Shown here: one piece after another, positions 53,466 through 63,762 of the stretch
How positions within the stretch are numbered: position 1 is the stretch's first letter
How the letters are laid out: each line of letters begins with the position of its first letter
NCBI GenBank assembly: GCA_013339895.1
Contig: JABACO010000001.1
Coordinates: forward strand, 22,712,996 to 22,776,995
Origin: Ephydatia muelleri
Taxonomy: Eukaryota > Porifera > Demospongiae > Spongillida > Spongillidae
Reading direction: 5' to 3'
DNA length: 64,000 nucleotides
Program-made: the position numbers and the translations under genes
The notes under the pieces: model-generated
Databases searched by the model: none
Told to the model about the DNA's origin: nothing
The model's input: only the letters and a program-made list of their open reading frames with translations

Positions 53466-54282
53466 ATGAATCGTTGCCACGAAGTGACAAACCAAACGGA
53501 TGCATTTTCAAGACTTCAATTTTTCTATTATATTAACGTCCTCTACGCAGCAATTCTTACGTACTCTCTTAGAGTATGCGCATGCAGGTGGATTCTTTAT
53601 GGCCATACATTTCAGCGTTAGAATTACATTTCAGTTGCTTGTAAAGGACAATGTATTAGGTCCTATTGTGCCACAACGATCCAAAATAATTATAGTTTCG
53701 TCTAAACGTGGAAAGCAAATAACTTGATACATGATTCGTTAAGGAACAACCTGGAGTGAAAGCACATTGCGAATCACTCCATGAAGAATAAAGTCTTTCC
53801 TTTCAAGCCGTCGCATAACTTCGAAGTGCAACAATTCTATATTTTTATATTCTTTGTCTAAAAATCTCTCGCTGAAGCCGTACGTATTCTGTTACTGTCG
53901 CGTATACTACGAACAAACTGGATTCTGAATTATGCGTCCGACGAGGCAGGCCCTTGGGGCTAATTAATGGTTATTGTTTCTGTCGATGGAGTCTTAGGCC
54001 GGGAAGAGAATGTGTCATCAAATTCGTTGCTCACAAAATGGGGGGAAAAAAGTCATATCCAGAAGTAGCAGGATAGATACGAGCCAGGCTATCTTTTGTT
54101 ATTTTGAGGGCCAGTAATGTATGCATATCCAGAAATAGCCCATACGTAGGCGGTCATCTTGCTTTTTTAATTCAATTAGAATTTTAATCAACTCTATGAT
54201 GTACTATAAGTAGGTCTGATTATGATATATGTACTTCAAAAATCATTCTATTAACCATTCATCAAGACAAAACCATATCCGT
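53466..54282. other. Non-coding, no feature recognised
   Basis: AT-rich sequence after the RepA end. ORF 53500-53727 (75 aa, hydrophobic) has no support from composition or domains. Confidence 0.4.
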
Positions 54283-54690
54283 TAAGTAATTAATTCGCTG
54301 TTTGCGAATCAACGAATATTCCCGTATATCTTCCCATAGACATGTATGGGGTACTTCAATACCAAGCACGCCAGATTTTGTCATGAGGGATTGTTAGTAC
54401 ACTACATTTGCCAAGATTTTTAGTGGGGTCGCTGTATTTTCCTATTTAAGACGTCGCTTCTCTAGGAGTGTCCTCAATGTATGGTATAACCATACCTCGA
54501 GGACACTCCTAGGGAAGCGCCATCTTAAATAGGAAAAATACGGCGACCACACAAAAAATTGTGGCAAATGTAGAGTACTAACAATCCCTCATGACAAATG
54601 CTGAGAAAAATCGGGCGTGCTTGGTATTGAAGTACCCCATACGGGATTATTCGTTGATTCGCAAACCGCGAATTAATTACTTATGACTTT
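54283..54690. mobile_element. About 400-bp foldback element
   Basis: TTAAGTAATTAATTCGC...TTTGCGAATCAACGAAT at the left pairs with ATTCGTTGATTCGCAAA...GCGAATTAATTACTTA at the right. Pairing continues through GGGGTACTTCAATACCAAGC, CATGAGGGATTGTTAGTAC, TTTGCCA and CCTATTTAAGA to the centre at about 54487 (GGTATAACCATACC). Small bulges only. No coding capacity. Confidence 0.88.
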
Positions 54691-54937
54691 TGACCGCTCA
54701 TTTTTGGATATGGCCTACGGGGTTTTAGAACCAAATGAAGAGATATCGATGATGGGAAGCTTGCATATTAAGTTGTTCAGATGTGTATTACTATTATTTT
54801 CTATAATGAGCTAAATTGGTGTACGTTATTATTATGGATCACCTTATTTCTTTTCATTGTGTTAATTAATATTAATATTTCATTGTTGGGAATATTAATA
54901 TTATTAATATCTTCATGATATCAATATGCATGTTCAT

Positions 54938-55180
54938 TCAGTCTGCAAAATAATAATTAATATGCTCCGAAAATACATTGCCTGTCCTCTGCATTGGCTT
55001 TGAACTCCCTCGCTGCTTGTTCAACTTCCAAAGCATCTTCGTTCTTTGTGAACGTGAAGCTGCATAAGATGGTCTCCGTTGAGACATAGATGAGCGCAAA
55101 TATGTTTTCAACCTACGCATGGCACATGAACTCTCACTGGTAGCATTTGTAGCTGGCATGATAAGAATGACTTTCTATAC
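54938..55180 (-). pseudogene. hAT transposase C-terminal fragment (minus strand)
   Basis: The open frame from about 55180 to 54938 begins LIMPATNATSESSCAMRRLK and continues TYLRSSMSQ, then drifts out of frame. This is the hAT dimerisation domain; the usual ATSERSFSALRRLKTYLR is recognisable with changes (SS for RS). A G-run (55247-55264) lies upstream. The family is the same as or close to the relic at 3773-4560. Confidence 0.65.
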
Positions 55181-56661
55181 AGTGCACACTTGAAGCCACG
55201 GTGTTCCCTATCTCCCTTCGCGGGAATTTAAACCCTGCCGGTTGATGGGGGGGGGGGGGGGGGGCATCTAATACTACAAGTAATTGTGCTTTAAATGTAT
55301 ACGTGCTCGGCTCGGCAGCTGCTTGCGCAATGAGCGATAAATTAAATATTACATAAATATAATTAATGGTTATGGAGGGCGTCGACTTCCAAATCTGACA
55401 GGTATATAGACCTCACTCAACCCACCCGATTCCGCCGGCCCTGCGAGGACCACAATATAGCGGTAACGTTCCTCTGCTCTCTACACCCATACAACAGATC
55501 CGAGATATAACGTAAAACACAAGCTCTGTAATATTATGTTTAAGCAGTATAAGCAGTCAGTAACGCACCATTTAAGGTTGGTGTTCGTTTTCTGACTAGT
55601 AAGCTGTATAGTTATCACGATAGGTCAAGATAGAAATAGCTAACATGTGTACATCTGAGCGAGTAAATTATTAAAACCATCCTTCGTACCACCTTGAAAA
55701 TACTAATCCGTTTATTTATTTATATATTTTTTCTGTGGAGTCAGGTCTTGACACGCCAATATGCTACCACGTCAATGACACGTGTGAACTTCAAACAGCA
55801 ATATCAAAACAGTTAGCAGGTATATGAATGAGTATGCACAACATGGTCTGACATTAATTCCTCGTTCCTGACCTAATTAGTCATATGCCCGTCCATGTTC
55901 CCAGACTCACTTACGTATACGCAAAACCACATATTTGGCAAAATCGGGACGACACTACGTCCAGTTGTGCTTGCTGTACATATTCAGGCCCATAAAATAT
56001 ACACGAACGGTATCACCTTTGGAAAAATATACTGATTTACGTAGCGGTTCGCGTATCATATATATTAAACATGCGCCAGTGTTATATGGCATGCAATTAC
56101 AGGCACAGTGATTCACAAGCAGAGTCTCGAAATTCTGCAGAGTACATCCTTAGGGTGAAGCGGCAAGCCTGGTCGTCTAGCAGCCGTCAAAATTATTACC
56201 AGATGGGGAGCTGAAAACAGATCACTTGAGGAATGTGGAGGTGGTTCCACACCAGCAGATGAAACACCTGCAAACGATATAATAGAGGGCACTGCTGACT
56301 TGTCTGGCACTACAGGTTAGACCTGCGAAATAGATGAAGGTTCTGCATCCTATGTAAGTCTATCTGGAGTAAGTCTATCTGGAGTAGTAAGAGCAGCCAA
56401 TATATATTATCTCCAGACCTCTCTTCCCTAAATAGCAATTTGATCAACATGCCGCCTCTAACCGGATCTAAGATTTCTTCCATTTGCTTGCAACACATGT
56501 TGCCATTCTCTTAAGGAAGTGCTCAGCTTCCCGATGTACAAGTCCCTCTACTGAAGTCACAAAATACGATCTTCCACTGTGGTAATGCATTAATGGCGTA
56601 ACGATTTATGTAATCAATAATTTCGTCTTACAACGCTATTGATTCTGCACGCGTGTACTAG
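55181..56661. other. About 1.5 kb without recognisable genes
   Basis: ORFs 56113-56310(-) and 56310-56498(-) abut each other but contain no domain. A direct duplication GTAAGTCTATCTGGA occurs at about 56353-56384. Otherwise nothing is seen. Confidence 0.4.
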
Positions 56662-56760
56662 TGTGACAGTATCACGTGCACCTTGTACTAAAGATCTAGA
56701 ACATTCCTTTTATTGAGTGTGTATATCACTTCTTTGCTATAAGTTCTGAACGTCGTCATA
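56662..56760 (+). repeat. G3 copy 2 5' LTR
   Basis: About 99 bp, starting TGTGACAGTATCACGTGCA and ending GAACGTCGTCATA; shorter than the copy 1 LTR because a stretch after TATTGAGT is missing. TG...CA ends are inferred from comparison with GTCACA at 42753-42758. Confidence 0.8.
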
Positions 56761-56786
56761 TTGTTGTCAGAAGTGGAGACTTTCAA

Positions 56787-58350
56787 TGGAGGCAGCAATA
56801 ATGGTCCGAATGAGCGCTCGGCCTCCGACGAAGTTTTCTGAAACAGGACACTGGACCTATGGGTCACGCGCTTCGAGCGGTACGTCCAGGAGGCGAAAAT
56901 ACCTGACAAGGAGAAGGTAAAAGAACTCCTACCGTTGCTGGATGACGAACCGATGAAGTTAGTAGTGCAGAATGATTTGTCTGAGTCTGTAGACTACAAT
57001 GCAAAGCTGTGCGAGACTGTCTACAAAGCCGCTATGGTCATGAAGGCACGGAAATGAAATTGCAGGCGAAATTCAAACGCGTGTGCAACAACGCGGTGAT
57101 GGAGTATGCTGGTCAGTGGCGTATTTAGGGGGGGCTCAGGGGGCTCGGGCACCCCCCTCCGTCTCAAGAATGAATAAAATTAAAGAATGAATAAAATTAA
57201 AAACGACAAATAAGTTCATTCGCGAAGTGCTTGAGCACCCCCTTGGTCAAAATTGTAACCGTTTCAGAGGCGTAGGAACCGGGGGGGGGGGGGGGCAGAA
57301 GGGGCCTTGGCCCCCCCCCCCCCCCCAATCTTATAGGTGGGGGGGCCGACGTATACTTCGGCCCCCCCAATGTTACCCCCTTTAGTTTAGTTTAACTCAC
57401 CGGTACTTAGTATCCGTAACCGCACGTCACCATATTACGTCTACGTCTACTTCGTTACGCGCGCTCTGTAATACTGTAACGGTTAGCAAAACCGTGTATT
57501 ATTAACGATAACGTATTTCTGTGTGCCAAAAGATGGACTGCCCCCCCCCCCCCCCCCCGTCGTAAGCGGACTGGGGCCCACCCCCCCCCCCCCCCCCGTC
57601 GTAAGCGGACTGCCTGCCCCCCCCCCCTCGTCGTAAGCGACTGCACTCCCCCCCCCCCCCCGTCGTAAGGGACTGCACCCCCCCCCCCCCCCCCGTCGTA
57701 AGCGGACGGCCCTCCCCCCCCCCCCCCGTCGTAAGCGGACTGCCACCCCCCCTCCCCCCCCACTTGTCGTATTGGATCTGAAGCGAATTGCCCCCCCCCC
57801 CCCCCCCCCCCCCCCCACTTTTCGTATGGAGCCTAACCTTAAGCACCCCCCTCGCTGAAATCCTGGATACGCCCCTGCTGGTGAATTGCGCGTGCTGGAA
57901 GGGAGAGCATTTCCAATGTGGTGTAACGAACAGCGCGAAATGTTAACTCGTAACCAGTTTATCCAAGGGATTCTCTCCCCGTCGGTCCAAGTCCAGTTAA
58001 TGAAAGACATGCCCAAGAGCGTCAGTGATGCTGTTGCTACCGCGCGTAGGCTGGAAGCTGTAGAGGCGACCCATAAATGGTGGCAAACGGGGAGGAATGC
58101 CGAGGAACCTTTGGCAGCTGCAGTTACACATGGGCTGGCTGGTTTGGAAGATAGGCTTCACCGCCTAACGACGTAGGTGGAAAGGCTAGTGGAGGAAGTA
58201 ACAACTCTAAAGAAAGAACCTGTAGAGGAGCCCAGGAGAGTTGCGCAGCCCAGTAAAGTCGCTCACAGGAATAGTGATATCGTTTGCTAGCATTGCAACG
58301 AAAAAGGTCACGTAAAGCGGAATTGTCCTGAAATAGGTAAGAAACTGGAG
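56787..58350 (+). pseudogene. gag: G3 copy 2 gag, split by a MITE
   Basis: The start MEAAIMVRMSARPPTKFSET (56787) is followed by frameshifted capsid sequence. The MITE lies at 57114-57877. ORF 57886-58176 continues RVLEGRAFPMWCNEQREMLT, NQFIQGILSPSVQVQLMKDM and ARRLEAVEATHKWWQTGRNA. The knuckle region (58288-58335) keeps HCNEKGHVKRNCPE, but the first Cys codon of the pair is followed by a stop (TGC-TAG). Compared with copy 1 the nucleocapsid is more complete. Confidence 0.78.
57114..57877. mobile_element. 764-bp MITE with CAG(T/G)GGCGTAT ends and a C-tract array
   Basis: Left end CAGTGGCGTATTTAGG, right end CCTGGATACGCCCCTG. CTGGT is duplicated (57109-57113, 57878-57882), and excision restores the gag sequence as in copy 1 (GGTGAATTGCGCGTGCTGG). 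Inside, 57541-57830 is a tandem array of about seven or eight C-runs separated by GTCGTAAGCGGACTG. Further G- and C-runs lie at 57281-57330. The G-rich minus-strand ORFs here are artefacts of the array. Confidence 0.88.
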
Positions 58351-58399
58351 CGGGTCGGTGGGAAAGGTCTACCGCCGACCTCGCATGTAAAGACCGAAA

Positions 58400-59371
58400 G
58401 ACAGCAAACTATGGTGGGTAGCATCGAAACGAGCTCTGCTACATGGATGACGGGCCAGATTGAAGGACGTCAGACGGTTATGTTGCTCGACACGGGCTCT
58501 GCAGTGACGGTACTCAGCGCTCACGTGTGGAAACGTTAAGGGCTGCAGGTGATAGTAAGTTGCATGATGCATCTCACGGTGTGGTAACAGCTGATGGGAG
58601 TGCTCTTACACTGGTGGGACAGGCCAATGTTTTGGTGAGTGTTGGTGGTTCAGTCAGGCGGCATTGTGTTCTAGTAGCTCAGAGTCTCACACAAGAATGC
58701 ATTTTGGGTGCAGATTTCCTAGTGGCTAATGACTGCAGTATTGACTATCATTCAAAAACATTGCTTGCTGGTGGGCAGTTAGTTCCAATACATTGTAGGG
58801 AAAAATACCAGCCTGTAAATGTAGCATGTACATGTGATGTTGAAATAATGGAAGACATATACATACCAAAACAATGTGAGATGTTGATTGCAGTCAGACT
58901 GACTAGACACACGAATATCTCAGATGCAGGTGATGGGTTCTGTAGACCGTTGGAACTGGACTTCCAGTTCATGGAACGCCGTAGGCTTGCTGTGGCCCAC
59001 TCAATCTCACGAAACAAGAAATGTGTTACGATGGCACAGGTTATGAATCCTAACCCTACAGCAGTTAAGATTCACAAGGGAGAAAAGGTCAGGTTGTTGA
59101 TGAGCACCAGTGAGTGTGTGTGGTCAATGCTCCAGTGACAAATGCAGGTGTGAGGTCGCAGGAGAACCTGGGCAATATAATTAATAGTCTAGTTTGTGAT
59201 GCTGAAGACATTGCACCAGGGGAGAGAGAAGTGTTGAGAGAACTTCTTCACCGGTTCTCCGATGTCATTTCAGTATCTGACACCGGCATCGGACGAACTG
59301 GCATGGTTCAACACAGAATTGACACCCAGAACTCTAAACCAATCAAGCAGGGCCCTCGCAGGCTACCCTTT
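58400..59371 (+). pseudogene. G3 copy 2 protease, linker and RT start
   Basis: MLLDTGSAVTVLSAHVWKR (58483-58539) carries the intact DTG active site; a stop follows where copy 1 also has one. ORF 58527-59138 gives the protease body with TQECILGADFLVANDCSIDY. ORF 59114-59515 begins in the linker and holds ELLHRFSDVISVSDTG, MVQHRIDTQNSKPIKQG and PRRLPF, the RT entry, where G4 begins. This junction region is absent from copy 1. Confidence 0.82.
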
Positions 59372-59525
59372 TGTAACGATGGCAACAGCTGTATGCATGA
59401 GCAACACTACTATAGCGACAGCCTGACGACAGAACTATCGAGAACTGTAATTGAGTGTATTGTATGTGTAGGGGGAGACACTGTCATAAAGTTTGTAGTC
59501 CGTTTGGGACTGTGAGTGCGCTACA
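59372..59525 (+). repeat. G4 5' LTR
   Basis: 154 bp. Relative to the 3' LTR it lacks 38 bp that include GTATATAA, so its core promoter may be missing. The candidate primer site TTGGTGTCAGAAGTGG is at 59535-59550. Confidence 0.85.
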
Positions 59526-59551
59526 ATTTGTGAATTGGTGTCAGAAGTGGG

Positions 59552-60471
59552 ATGGCTGAAGAAGAGAACATGGACACCTCTGGGGACCCGGTTTCTGCGG
59601 GAGCAACCACTGTTGTTGAAAGGGTTGTCAGAATGTCGCTTCGACCGCCTCCACGCTTTGGCGCTAAAGGCGATTGGAAGCTGTGGTTATCAAGATTTGA
59701 AATGTATGCTACTCGGGCGAAGATTGCGAAGGATAGCTGGTCAAAGGAACTACAGTCGCTGTTAGAGGACGAGCCTTAACGCATGGTTACGCACTACGGG
59801 CTGGCTCAGACGGGTGACTATGACGCGGTATGTGATTGTATTCAGCGGTCTTATGCACCTTTAGGTAGCGAGCTGGAGACGAGTGGCAGTTGAAAGTGCG
59901 CACGAGGGTGCAGAAAGTTGGGGAGTCATTAATGGAGTTTTGTGGTGCTCTGAGGGGTATGGCAGCTAAAGCTTTTCCTACGTGGCCAGCAGAACAATTA
60001 CAGGACCTGCTGCGCAATCAGTTTATTCAGGGAGTCCTTTCTTCATCGGTGCAACTAGCGTTAATGAAGAAGAGCCAAAAACCTTGGACGATGCGTTGAA
60101 ATTAGCCTGTAAGCACGAGATGGTAGAGACTGCACAGAAGCATTTGCAAATGTTGCGGCAGAAAGAAGTTGTGGCATCTACAGAAGTCTAATTCTGAATT
60201 AGTTACAGCTACATTACGCCGAGATAGAGAACAAAGCGAAGTAGAGACTCTGAGACGAGAAGTACAAAGGTTATCTGAGAAGCTGAAAGGTGTGCAGCGG
60301 GGAAGAGTGGTTAATCGTGAAGAACGGGAGAAAACGGGCCCGGTGTGCTGGAATTGCAAGTCTCGTGGACACGTAAGAAAGGATTGTCCAAAGAATGCAC
60401 ACGGAAGAAAACAGTTAAAGTGTTGGGAATGCAGTGAGTTTGGGCATCTTCAGCGTGATTGTTTGAAATGA
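59552..60471 (+). pseudogene. gag: G4 gag with two CCHC knuckles
   Basis: ORF 59552-59779 starts MAEEENMDTSGDPVSAGATT, then FGAKGDWKLWLSRFEMYATR. After a stop the capsid continues in the frame VRTRVQKVGESLMEFCGALR, NQFIQGVLSSSVQLALMKKS. ORF 60169-60471 encodes a coiled-coil-like helix (RRDREQSEVETLRREVQRLS) and two knuckles: CWNCKSRGHVRKDC and CWECSEFGHLQRDC. It stops just before the protease ORF. Confidence 0.8.
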
Positions 60472-60477
60472 CGAGGT

Positions 60478-61506
60478 GTGGTGCAAGCTGTATTCTCATC
60501 TATGATGATTCAGGGAGAGGTGGCAGGGAGACTAACTAGAATGCTCATTGATATGGGTTCTGGGGTAACACTAGTTAGGGAAGATGTATCGAGGGATGTA
60601 TTAAATAGTGGAGGATATGGTTACCATCTAAAAGATCTTAACCACCCTCCTGTGGTTACAGCAAATGGGCAACAATTGAACTTGTTTGTTCAAGTGGAGT
60701 TGCCTTTGCATATTGGTAGCATACATACTAACTTCCCAGTCTTAGTGGCTAGTCAGTTGACACAAGAGTGCTTGTTCGGAGCTGATTTTCTTTCCCAGTT
60801 TAATTGCCAACTAGATTTAGGCGCAGGAGTACTTGTAGCAGGAACTGAGGCATTAAGCATGGAAACAGATAGGAAAAGTCGATCACCAGTTGGGGTTTGT
60901 GATGTGCAACTTATTGAGCATGTGGAGGTCCCTGGGTCATCTCAAATGCGAATTCTTGCTGCATGTAATAGTGGTCTGTGTGGTGTAAATGGTTCTGTAT
61001 TGTTAGAACCCAATGTTGCATTCATGGAACGTCATGGCTTGATGGTGGCTAGATCTGTCTCATTTGTGAGTAAGGGGTCAAAAGAAGTACTTGTCCAGTT
61101 GCTTAATCCTTCTTCTTTCCCTATTGTTCTGCATAAGCAGGAGGTGGTAGGCACACTGCATCCTTTGGATGAACACAATAGCATGGCATGCTCGGCTGGA
61201 GTGGATACACAGGGGAGTCATAACACTAGTGTTCAGAGCATTGCCAAGCAGTTGGTCGATAAGGTGGCAGAAGGTGTTACGGACAATGAGAAGGATGAGT
61301 TACAACAACTGTTATTGAAGTATAGTGGTATTTTGTCACAATATGAGGGTGATCTAGGAAGAACAGATTTAGTTTACCATCACATTATTACTGGGGACCA
61401 TAAAGGAATTAAACAGTCAGGGCAGGGCGTAGGTTGCCTTTCATCAGAGGGAGGAAGTGAAAGGGTTGCTGGATGGCATGTTGGAAAGACAGGTGATAAA
61501 ACCTAG
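60478..61506 (+). CDS. G4 protease and pol linker ORF (342 aa)
   Basis: The longest open frame in the window. The protease active site reads MLIDMGSGVTLV (60541-60576): the usual D-T-G is D-M-G here, so activity is doubtful. The second motif is TQECLFGADFLSQFNCQLDL. A 180-residue linker follows with MERHGLMVARSVSF, shared with G3 (MERRRLAVAHSIS), and then LQQLLLKYSGILSQYEGDLG and DLVYHHIITG, the RT entry. A frameshift at about 61455 leads into the RT ORF. The start is ambiguous; the frame could be fused to gag by readthrough. Confidence 0.78.
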   Translation: MVQAVFSSMMIQGEVAGRLTRMLIDMGSGVTLVREDVSRDVLNSGGYGYHLKDLNHPPVVTANGQQLNLFVQVELPLHIGSIHTNFPVLVASQLTQECLFGADFLSQFNCQLDLGAGVLVAGTEALSMETDRKSRSPVGVCDVQLIEHVEVPGSSQMRILAACNSGLCGVNGSVLLEPNVAFMERHGLMVARSVSFVSKGSKEVLVQLLNPSSFPIVLHKQEVVGTLHPLDEHNSMACSAGVDTQGSHNTSVQSIAKQLVDKVAEGVTDNEKDELQQLLLKYSGILSQYEGDLGRTDLVYHHIITGDHKGIKQSGQGVGCLSSEGGSERVAGWHVGKTGDKT

Positions 61507-61825
61507 TCAGGGGTCATGGTCATCCCCAGTAGTGTTGGTCAAAAAGAAGGATGGATCCACAATATTTTGTGTGGACTTCAGACAGTTAATAGCTGTGACC
61601 AAGAAGAATGCACAACCCCTACCTCGCATTGACGAAACACTGGATGTCCTGGGGTCTGCAAGGTGGTTCTCCTGCCTGGACCTTACAAGTGAATACTGGC
61701 AGGTTGAGGTGGCACCTGAAGATCGTGAGAAAACGGCATTTGTTACTCCATATGGCCTATTTCAGTTAGGTGTCATGTCTTTTGGTCTTACAAATGCTTC
61801 CGCCGCTATTAGAAGTCTTACATAG
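61457..61825 (+). pseudogene. G4 reverse transcriptase, palm truncated
   Basis: [68 protein letters not shown] (first catalytic Asp) and LFQLGVMSFGLTNAS are seen. Immediately after FGLTNAS the sequence joins integrase-finger sequence (LLEVLHSSIRGGHFG in another frame, about 61805-61845). YxDD, thumb, connection and RNase H are absent. Confidence 0.85.
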
Positions 61826-62820
61826 TTCAATAAGGGGAGGTCATTTTGGAACTAGCAAGACCCTTGCAAAGGTGTGTGAGCGTTTTTATTGGGTAGGGCA
61901 GCGCAAAGATGTAGCTGCTTCGTGTTCTGGTTGTCTATCCTGTGCATCTAGGAAGCCTCCACCTGCAAAACTACGTGCACCCCTACAGCTTGACCCTGCA
62001 GTACGGCCGCTGCAACGTGTGGCGATGGATATTATGGGGCTCTTACCTGAAACCTCGAGAGGCAACAAGTATATTCTTGTTATTGGTGATTACTTTACTA
62101 AATGGTCGGAAGCCTATACCCAATACCTAACATGGAGGCAATAACTGTAGCTAAATGTTTGGTGAATGAATTTATTTGTCGTTTTGGTGTGACTGAGCAA
62201 TTGCACTCAGACCAAGATAGAAACTTTGAAAGTAACGTCATTAAAAACATATGTGACCGTCTTCAAATTCGAAAAATTCGCACGTCTCCATATCACCCCC
62301 AATCGGATGGGTTAGTTGAACGATTTAACAGAACACTATTAAATTTGTTGAGCATTGCAGTTGCTGATGCTGAACGTGACTGGGATGTGCAATTGCCATT
62401 ATTGATGTTTGCTTACCGTACGTCTATGCATAAGACCAATGGGGTAACACCTTTTGAGATGATGTTTTGGAGGGAGGTGGTGCTGCCAGAGCATGATGTT
62501 CAATCTACCAGTTAGTATTGAGCAGGTCCTGCAGGAAGGGGTCGAATATGTAGACTATGTGAAGAAAAGGTTCCAGCTGGTGCATCAGTACGTCAGACAG
62601 AATGCACAGAAAGGCATGCAGCTTCAGAAGACTGGATATGATCAGAAGGAGAATACACGGTGTGTTTTCATCATGTATGGCTCTACACCCCTGCTGTCCC
62701 AAAAGGAAAGTCTCCCAAATTTCATCGACCATGGCAAGGACCGTATCAAATATTTAAAAAAAGGTTAATTGTGCATTACAATCGGGTTTCATCTTATTGA
62801 GAACAGGAGTCAAGTGAGGA
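61800..62820 (+). pseudogene. G4 integrase and C-terminal module
   Basis: The finger shows HSSIRGGHFG and SGCLSCASRK (61815-61955). The core has VAMDIMGLLPETSRGNKYIL (first D, about 62022; LLP where GPLP is usual), HSDQDRNFESNVIKN (second D; DQD instead of DQG, about 62206) and YHPQSDGLVERFNRTLLNLL (E, about 62291-62350). LPLLMFAYRTSMHKTNGVTP follows. The last part (62493-62768) is broken but keeps the KSPKFHRPWQGPYQIF region (GPY/F) across frames near 62705-62750. Confidence 0.85.
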
Positions 62821-62896
62821 GGAGGAGGAGAAGGAAACACCAAGTGAAGAACAGGAGTTAAGAGGAGAGGAGATTAACAAAGAGCCACAGGAGTCA

Positions 62897-63217
62897 ATGG
62901 CTGATTTACAGGATGAGCAATACATATACATGGAAACTAGGAGGCCAGAGCCAGGGCCAGCAGTGAAGGAACATGTACCCCCACCTCCACTTATAGCCCC
63001 TGCACCTCTACAGCCCCCACAGCCACCTGCTGAGCCGGAACTACGGCAACCTGGAGAACAGTTGCGTCGTTCAACTCGTAACAGACATCCTCCAGATTGG
63101 TATGGGCACATTGTTGTTCATTCTGCTCATACCCATACAAACTGTGAGGACACAGTTTCATTGGATGGGGAGCTGTGTAACGATGGCAACAGCTGTACGC
63201 ATGAGCAACACTACTAG
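62897..63217 (+). CDS. G4 C-terminal proline-rich tail
   Basis: The ORF contains PPPPLIAPAPLQPPQPPAEP and RRSTRNRHPPDWYG. An R-S-T-R-x-R-x-P-P motif is common at the very end of integrases of this type. It reads into the 3' LTR at 63176. A purine-rich stretch GGATGGGGAGCTG precedes the LTR and may be a degraded polypurine tract. Confidence 0.65.
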   Translation: MADLQDEQYIYMETRRPEPGPAVKEHVPPPPLIAPAPLQPPQPPAEPELRQPGEQLRRSTRNRHPPDWYGHIVVHSAHTHTNCEDTVSLDGELCNDGNSCTHEQHY

Positions 63218-63367
63218 CGACAGCATGATTACAGAACTATCAAGAACTGTAGTGCCGTGTGCATTAAAGAACAATAGTTGGCTGGTATATAATTGAGTGT
63301 ATTGTATGCGTAGGGGGAGACACTGTCATAAAGTTTGTAGTCTGTTTGGGACTGTGAGTGCGCTACA
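63176..63367 (+). repeat. G4 3' LTR
   Basis: 192 bp. It includes GGTATATAATTG (about 63284-63295), a TATA-like element absent from the 5' LTR. It ends GCGCTACA, followed by CTTTC of the G3 host. Confidence 0.88.
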
Positions 63368-63762
63368 CTTTCATCGCCGCCAGGAGGTAAAACTACTTGA
63401 CAGCATGCTTGAGAATGACATAATTGAACCTGCTAAAGGGCCATGGGCATCACCTATTGTTTTAGTGACAAAAAAAAGATGGGTCCACTAGATTTTGTGT
63501 TCACTTTTGTCAGCTTAATTTAGTCACCAGGAAGGATGCTCACCCCATCCCAAGAATTGATGAAACCCTAGACGCACTGCATGGAGCATGCTGGTTCTCA
63601 ACGCTGGATCTTGCAAGTGGTTATTGGCAGGTGGGGGTTGCCGCAAAAGACCGAAAGAAACAGCTTTCTCTACACCATTTGGGTTATATCAATTTTGTGT
63701 AATGCCCTTCGGTCTGTGCAATGCACCTAGCACTTTTCAGCGACTGATGGAGCTTGTGCTGT
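63368..63762 (+). pseudogene. G3 copy 2 reverse transcriptase, continued
   Basis: HRRQEVKLLDSMLENDIIEP, WASPIVLVTKK, then a frameshift; [39 protein letters not shown] and (after another shift) [19 protein letters not shown]. This region is the counterpart of the part deleted in copy 1 plus the start of its RT. Confidence 0.85.

Larger units (their letters stand above)
59372..63367 (+). mobile_element. G4: Ty3/gypsy LTR retrotransposon nested in G3 copy 2
   Basis: LTRs 59372-59525 and 63176-63367 start TGTAACGATGGCAACAGCTGT and end GTGAGTGCGCTACA. CTTT is found on both sides (59368-59371, 63368-63371). Removing the element and one CTTT joins RRLPF to HRRQEV in the G3 RT. The internal order is gag, two CCHC knuckles, protease, RT (partial), integrase, C-terminal arm. 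RT catalytic palm, thumb and RNase H are deleted at about 61800. Confidence 0.9.

Noticed and set aside
57455-58016. Glycine-rich minus-strand ORFs (102-177 aa)
   Set aside because: Created by the C-run array of the MITE; glycine and serine/arginine content only reflects GGG/GGC tracts and the spacer.
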